Assembly (NCBI GenBank): GCA_020543525.1
Contig: JAHYIO010000023.1
Location: forward strand, 1,674,001 to 1,738,000
Origin: Coriolopsis trogii
Taxonomy: Eukaryota > Basidiomycota > Agaricomycetes > Polyporales > Polyporaceae
Direction: 5' to 3'
Length of the DNA: 64,000 bases
The notes under the pieces are model-generated. The model was not told where the DNA came from, made no database searches, and was given only the letters and a program-made list of their open reading frames with translations. This document shows positions 59,554 through 64,000 of this stretch, piece by piece (the first letter of the stretch is position 1; every line of letters begins with the position of its first letter). The position numbers and the translations under genes were made by a program.

Positions 59554-59909
59554 ATGCGTAACCGATACATTGGGTCCCCACATGTTAGAATGTAACGTAC
59601 AAGTCCACACATGTGGTACAGAGCAAGCACAACGCGAAAAGGCGTGTAAAGGTCCATAATACCCTACAAGTCCGAAAGATACTCTACAGTCCGAGGCGCG
59701 TAAACGCGTGCTGAGTGAGCATCAGAACGGAGGAAACACCTATTTGACCCAAAATTATACGTGAAGTGGTCCGGGAATCGTGTCCGAGAAGATGCGAAAC
59801 GTTCATCAAAGTGACAAGTCCTGTTCAGAAGCGTCCATCGTGCGGTCCATGAATGTCCGCTCCCTGATACCATCGCGCGTGCGCATGTGCAAGGGCACAG
59901 CGCGCAACC
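59554..59909. other. Convergent 3' region, no gene seen
   Basis: This lies between the ends of the Fic/Doc gene and a minus-strand secreted-protein gene. I see no coding exon. Confidence 0.4.
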
Positions 59910-60484
59910 CTACGCCTTGAGCGTGCCGTTGTACACGACCGGCACCGTTGCCAGACTGAACTTCCTCCCCACAGGGCCCTATCATACACACGTGCCGGGC
60001 ACGATCAGTATTCTCCAACCAACAAATCACAACCACCACGAACACGCGCAACACTCACCGAAACCTCGCACCCGTCCCACTCCTCGATGACCGCGAGCTG
60101 GTACGTCTGGTCGCTCGCACTCTGTCCCGCCCCCCACCCGCCCTCAGGCTGCGAAAAGTCGGGCATGACGAGCTGTGCCGGGGCGGGGTTCTTTGGGTAC
60201 GGCACCGCGGGGTAGTTGGGCGCGTCGAATCGCCCAAAAAAGAAGCCGCCCATGAACACGTCTGCGGGCGCGGCCGACGTTGGCGCGTCCGTGACGAGAA
60301 AGACGGAGAAGGCGTAGGAGGAGACGCAGTAGTCGCCTCGGATGTCGTAGGAGAAGTTGAAGGGCGTGCCGGGCGCGATGAGGGTGCCTGGGTGGGGCAG
60401 GAGGATCGAGCCAGAGCCGGCAAGGGCGCTGAGGGGAGCGAGGAGAATGGAAGTGGTGATGGAGAGGTAGGCAGAGAACTTCAT
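59910..60484 (-). CDS. Small secreted protein of unknown function
   Basis: The start ATG (60482-60484) opens a signal peptide, MKFSAYLSITTSILLAPLSA, ending near LAG. The mature protein reads GSILLPHPGTLIAPGTPFNF, YDIRGDYCVSSYAFSVFLVT, DVFMGGFFFGRFDAPNYP and VIEEWDGCEVS, then across an intron GPVGRKFSLATVPVVYNGT and LKA before TAG at 59910-59912. Length about 165 residues. It has a DYC/DGC cysteine pair, beta-rich character and no transmembrane tail. The pattern is common among Agaricomycete secreted proteins but no enzyme signature is visible. A TATA box lies 135 bp upstream at about 60618. Confidence 0.78.
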
Positions 60485-60617
60485 CTTGTGATGGTTTTTG
60501 GGGGAGCGCGGGTGGTAGGAGACTAGAGGGTAATCCGGAGGGCGGGAAGAGAGAGTAGGGGGAGGGAGTAATGGAGATGCTACGTTCGGGGAGTGTACTC
60601 AGTTGATGAACGAGGTT

Positions 60618-60623
60618 CTTATA
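60618..60623 (-). promoter_or_regulatory. Candidate TATA box of the small secreted-protein gene
   Basis: The minus strand reads TATAAG about 135 bp before the start codon at 60484. Confidence 0.45.
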
Positions 60624-61308
60624 CGGTGTGCTTCGGAAGCTGATTCGAGATGAGTTCTCCAGTCCTGATAAACCTGTAGGCAAATGGAGATCAACAGGTT
60701 TCAGTCCACGCACCTGCCCGAGAAGACGGCAACATGTCGGAGGAGCCGGCGACTACACCGCCCAGGCCTAAACTGTGCATGCATATTGCGTGGAGCCACA
60801 AACCGACTCGTCCACACGGGAGATCCGTGCCATGAATCATAGTAGCTCTCGGCCAGCCCAGCTACATCTCCAGGCGCACTCGCAACTGGCCTTGCAACTA
60901 GACGCGCCGAGTGTCAGGTCACCGGTGGAACGGCAGAAGACGAGTGTAACTGACAAAAGACAGTTCTGTGATGCATGGATACACCGTAATCTCCAGCATA
61001 GAACTCTTCCAGCATCTTCAAGCCATGAGTGCAGGAAGCTGCATCAATTGGGTCAGCTTGGACGGAGGAGCGCCAGGAATACACGCATGTGTCTGTCAGG
61101 TTGACCGCGTCCGTGCTTCGGCAGTCCCACGCAGAGTCTTCTGGCCTGAACTCAATCCGCTGGCACGGGGCACAATGCTCCCAAAGGTAGGTCGAGAACT
61201 CCGATGGGCGGGCGAGAATATACGAAAGTCCGGATGCAGTGTGAAAGCTAAACCATAATACATTGCAAACACTGCAAAAGCCACAAACCGAGTGCCAGAA
61301 GGAGAACG
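60624..61308. other. Intergenic region, no gene seen
   Basis: This lies between the promoter side of the secreted-protein gene and the 3' end of RPT5. ORFs are short and unrecognised. Confidence 0.4.
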
Positions 61309-62974
61309 CTACGTGTAATAGTTGAGCGGATTCTTCTTCTTGCTCTGCACTGTGATCAAATATCTATCAGCACGAGGTTTCGCGTGGAATTATACCTGGG
61401 AACTCACCCTCCGCGATACCGCTCAAAAAGTGTTCATGGCTGAGCTTCGTGGCACCTTCCCGCAGGGCAATCATACCAGCCTCAACGCACACAGCCTTGA
61501 GCTGTGCGCCGTTGAACTCGTCCGTACTCCTCGCAAGCTCCTCGTAATTGACGTCAGAGGCGACGGACATCTTCCGCGAGTGAATCTCCAGAATACGCGC
61601 CCGGGCAGTCTCGTTGGGAAGAGGGAACTCGATCTTCCTGTCAAGACGACCGGACCGGAGCAGTGCAGGGTCAAGGATATCTATACGGTTCGTCGCCGCA
61701 ATCACCTATCCGCATGTGTGAGGAACGCACAGGATACTTCAGAACCACCCTCCGCAGACGCACCTTGATTCGCTCATCACTGCTGAAACCGTCAAGTTGG
61801 TTGAGGAGCTCCAACATCGTCCGCTGTACCTCACGATCACCGCTCTTCTCAGAGTCGAACCGCTTTGTACCGATGGCATCCAGCTCGTCTATGAAGATGA
61901 TGGCGGGCGCCTTCTCCTTCGCAAGCTCAAACGCGTCCCGGACAAGCTTCGCACCGTCACCGATGAACATCTGGACTAATGATGGTCCCGCGAGCTTGAG
62001 GTAACATGCGTTCGTCTGCGCGGCACACGCGCGCGCCATGAGAGTCTTTCCGGTACCTAGAGGTGAGTGGGTCAGGCGTGAAGTCGAGACGTCACAGTCC
62101 CCGACTGTCACGTACCTGGAGGGCCGTACATCAAGCAACCCTTTGGAGGCTTGATTCCAAGTGTCTTGAACTTGTCGGCCTGCTCCATGGGCAAGACAAT
62201 GGCTTCCACCAGTTCCTCGATCTGTTTCTCGAGACCACCAATGTCGGTATACGTCTCCGTTGGTCGTTCATCAACCTCCATAGCCTTTACACGAGAGTCG
62301 AATTCTGCGGGGAGAGTATCGAGTACGAGATATGAATCCTTGTTGACACCAACAAGGTCACCGGGCTTGAGCTTCTCGGCCGGGACAAGACCGATGAGGG
62401 GAAGGAAAACGGTTTGTCGTGTGGAAGTTTTAATAACCGCACATTTGCCCTTGCGCATGGAGTCCAGGTCACGGTTCGCGCCATCCTCTTCACCCTCGGG
62501 GTCAACATCCAAGATCTGAACGTCGTGAGCACGATGATATGCGGTCAGTGGCGGTAGTACGCACCTCTACTACATTTCCGACCAAGTAGGGCAACACCTT
62601 ATTCTGCTTGATCTTCTCTCCGTTCTCCCGGATCTTCTCCTTCATCACGTTCTGTTCGTGCTGTAGACGAAGAGTCTCCGAGCGCATAACCTTGAGGCGG
62701 CATAATTGGTCAGAATTGCCTTCTCGTTTGGCTAGGGCTACAACCTGCGTACCTTCAGATCATTGTCAATGAGGCGTATCCTAGTCATAATTTCCTCCGT
62801 CGAGAGACCCATTATCTCCTCTGGAATGTCGTCCCAAGTCTCTTCCGCCGGCTTCTCTGGGATGATGTCCATTGGGGCATCCTGCGCCGCAGGGGCGGAC
62901 GAGGATGAAGGAGCGTCAGACGCGGGCTTCTTCTCGTTGTTGCTCGGTGGCTGAGGCGGTGGTGCGGCAGACAT
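61309..62974 (-). CDS. RPT5: 26S proteasome regulatory ATPase subunit RPT5
   Basis: RPT5 is one of six AAA ATPases of the 19S base that unfold substrates and open the 20S gate. The start ATG (62972-62974) opens [19 protein letters not shown], then [20 protein letters not shown]. The coiled coil follows ([20 protein letters not shown]), then the OB domain ([27 protein letters not shown]). The AAA domain has [12 protein letters not shown] (Walker A), [15 protein letters not shown] (Walker B), LNQLDGF and [16 protein letters not shown] (arginine fingers). The last exon, reached through a GTGAGT donor and a CACAG acceptor, gives [12 protein letters not shown], so the HbYX tail is YYT rather than the usual YYA. 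About five introns. Assignment to RPT5 rather than another RPT rests on the N-terminus, [17 protein letters not shown] and the tail. Confidence 0.96.
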
Positions 62975-63456
62975 GGTGGGCGACGAGTAAGGGAGGAGGT
63001 CAAGACAGGTGGTCGGGGACGCGAAGGCCAAGTGCTGAGCAGTGCACGTACGCGTCGCTGTGACAGGATGGTCACGCGTTTGTGTCACATGTCTATGTCA
63101 TTGCTAGACGCCCGCTTTCACGCTACTTACATCGCTAAACATGGATCCCATTCTTGGCCAATGTCACGCGTCGGTCGCTCGTGCACAGCGAGAGGCTGGC
63201 AAAACAGAATGTATCGCGGCGAACAACGCGTCAAAGGCAACTCGGACATGGCGGCGGAAGAGGATAGGGTAGCATGATGGGGCCCATATGGCGCGACGGA
63301 CGAGTGCGGGAACGTCATGCTGAGAACCGCTCCGGACCATCTGCTGACGCATAGTCTCACCAGCTAGCCAGCGTGTTCCCGGACTCTCTCACCAGGTTCC
63401 ACTCACGACCTAAGACTAGATCAGCGCAGACATCGATAGCCACCACGTTGCCCACG
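62975..63456. other. Divergent promoter between RPT5 and the S9 peptidase gene
   Basis: The two genes read away from this 482-bp interval. I could not identify a proteasome-type control element by eye. Confidence 0.4.
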
Positions 63457-64000
63457 ATGCGGGTTCCTCCAGGTTTTCCCGCATCAGTGCTCGGTCTTGC
63501 TGCTCAGGTCCCTCTTCAGGCTACCCTGAACGCGACCAGCATGTCGCTCTCCACCCCTGAACCTGTCTTTGCTGAAGGCGCGAACATTTTCTCTCCCAAG
63601 GACCTTGTCCAACTGCCTAGAGCGGGAACGGGCGTCGCAAACCCATCAGGGGACCTCGTATTCGTGCCTGTGAGCCAGTACGCCTTGAAGGACAAGAAGT
63701 GAGTTCTCATTCTTCACTTGCTCGAGTGGGTCCCTATATGCACCCACAGGAACACCAAAACCATCCATATTGCCGCAGTCGAGAGCACCGTCTTGCCCAT
63801 CGACATTCCTTTGGCAAATGGTGGCGAAGCATTCTGGCTGGATGATCGCACTCTTGCCCACGCGGTCGCGGAAGGCAACGACAAGGACAAGACGATCAGT
63901 CTCTATGCCATTTCTGTCAAGGTCGAGACTCCTGGCAGTCTGACGCTCCCCGACTCTCCCGTCCTCATTGGCAAGTTCCCCACCGACACTGCGACCAACT
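63457..64000 (+). CDS. Dipeptidyl-peptidase-type S9 (prolyl oligopeptidase family) protein, 5' part only
   Basis: The ATG at 63457 opens MRVPPGFPASVLGLAAQVPL. Exon 1 continues through SPKDLVQLPRAGTGVANPSG and DLVFVPVSQYALKDKK. After an intron of about 50 bp, exon 2 reads TIHIAAVESTVLPIDIPLAN, GGEAFWLDDRTLAHAVAEG and ISLYAISVKVETPGSL, running off the window edge. These are WD-like propeller strands of S9 peptidases: the LVQLPR, P-SGDLVFVPVSQY and FWLDDRTLAH pieces resemble DPP5-like family members. The catalytic alpha/beta-hydrolase half lies outside the window, so activity cannot be judged. No clean signal peptide is seen at this start, though residues 9-28 are moderately hydrophobic. Confidence 0.75.

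Overview
This window looks like a gene-dense stretch of a filamentous basidiomycete nuclear genome, most likely a wood-decaying Agaricomycete and plausibly a polypore. That is inferred from three things: GC-rich genes broken by many roughly 50-65 nt GT-AG introns, basidiomycete-type secreted proteins, and two adjacent AA9 (lytic polysaccharide monooxygenase family) genes, one with a fungal cellulose-binding module. I see no bacterial operons, CRISPR arrays, rRNA genes or tRNA genes. Gene models were built by joining reading frames at visible splice sites, so gene ends are firmer than every internal exon edge.

Layout. 0-4.5 kb: the tail of an unknown gene, POP1 (RNase P/MRP) on the minus strand, and a small mitochondrial-type coiled-coil protein. 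4.7-5.6 kb: an 899-bp non-autonomous foldback/MITE-like element with 258-bp inverted repeats. 6.3-7.2 kb: a secreted protein. 7.9-12.9 kb: a tail-to-tail peroxisomal pair, a PEX8-like protein and a carnitine acetyltransferase, both ending in PTS1-type tripeptides. 14.2-16.7 kb: a PPPDE-thioredoxin-PUL fusion. 17-20.7 kb: a RidA-family enamine/imine deaminase and a proline-rich protein with a linker-histone-type domain. 22.3-24.8 kb: a secreted M35-like metalloprotease and an uncharacterised protein. 24.8-27.7 kb: no supportable gene. 27.7-28.8 kb: an HAD sugar/glycerol-phosphate phosphatase.

29.2-38.0 kb is a DNA-repair pair in head-to-head orientation, a RecQ helicase and RAD4/XPC, with a short doubtful ORF between them. 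Then come the tRNA m1A58 methyltransferase catalytic subunit (TRM61, 38.2-41.3 kb) and a PAS-domain protein (42.0-43.5 kb). A 4.2-kb gene-poor stretch with G-tracts follows. 47.8-51.2 kb holds two tandem AA9 genes. The promoter-distal one has lost the N-terminal histidine (it is Arg) and two further active-site residues; its neighbour is canonical and carries a CBM1. 51.9-64 kb is a compact housekeeping block: VPS37 (ESCRT-I), RRP40 (exosome), EAF6 (NuA4), CBP3 (complex III assembly), a GT69/CAP59-family mannosyltransferase, a small mitochondrial protein, a Fic/Doc-fold protein, a small secreted protein, RPT5 (26S proteasome) and the start of an S9 peptidase.

The items I consider most worth a second look are the Arg-type AA9 beside a canonical AA9, the eukaryotic Doc-like Fic protein whose catalytic motif lies on its own 33-nt exon, the three-domain PPPDE-thioredoxin-PUL protein, and the RecQ gene whose DEAH box is split by a 15-nt microexon.
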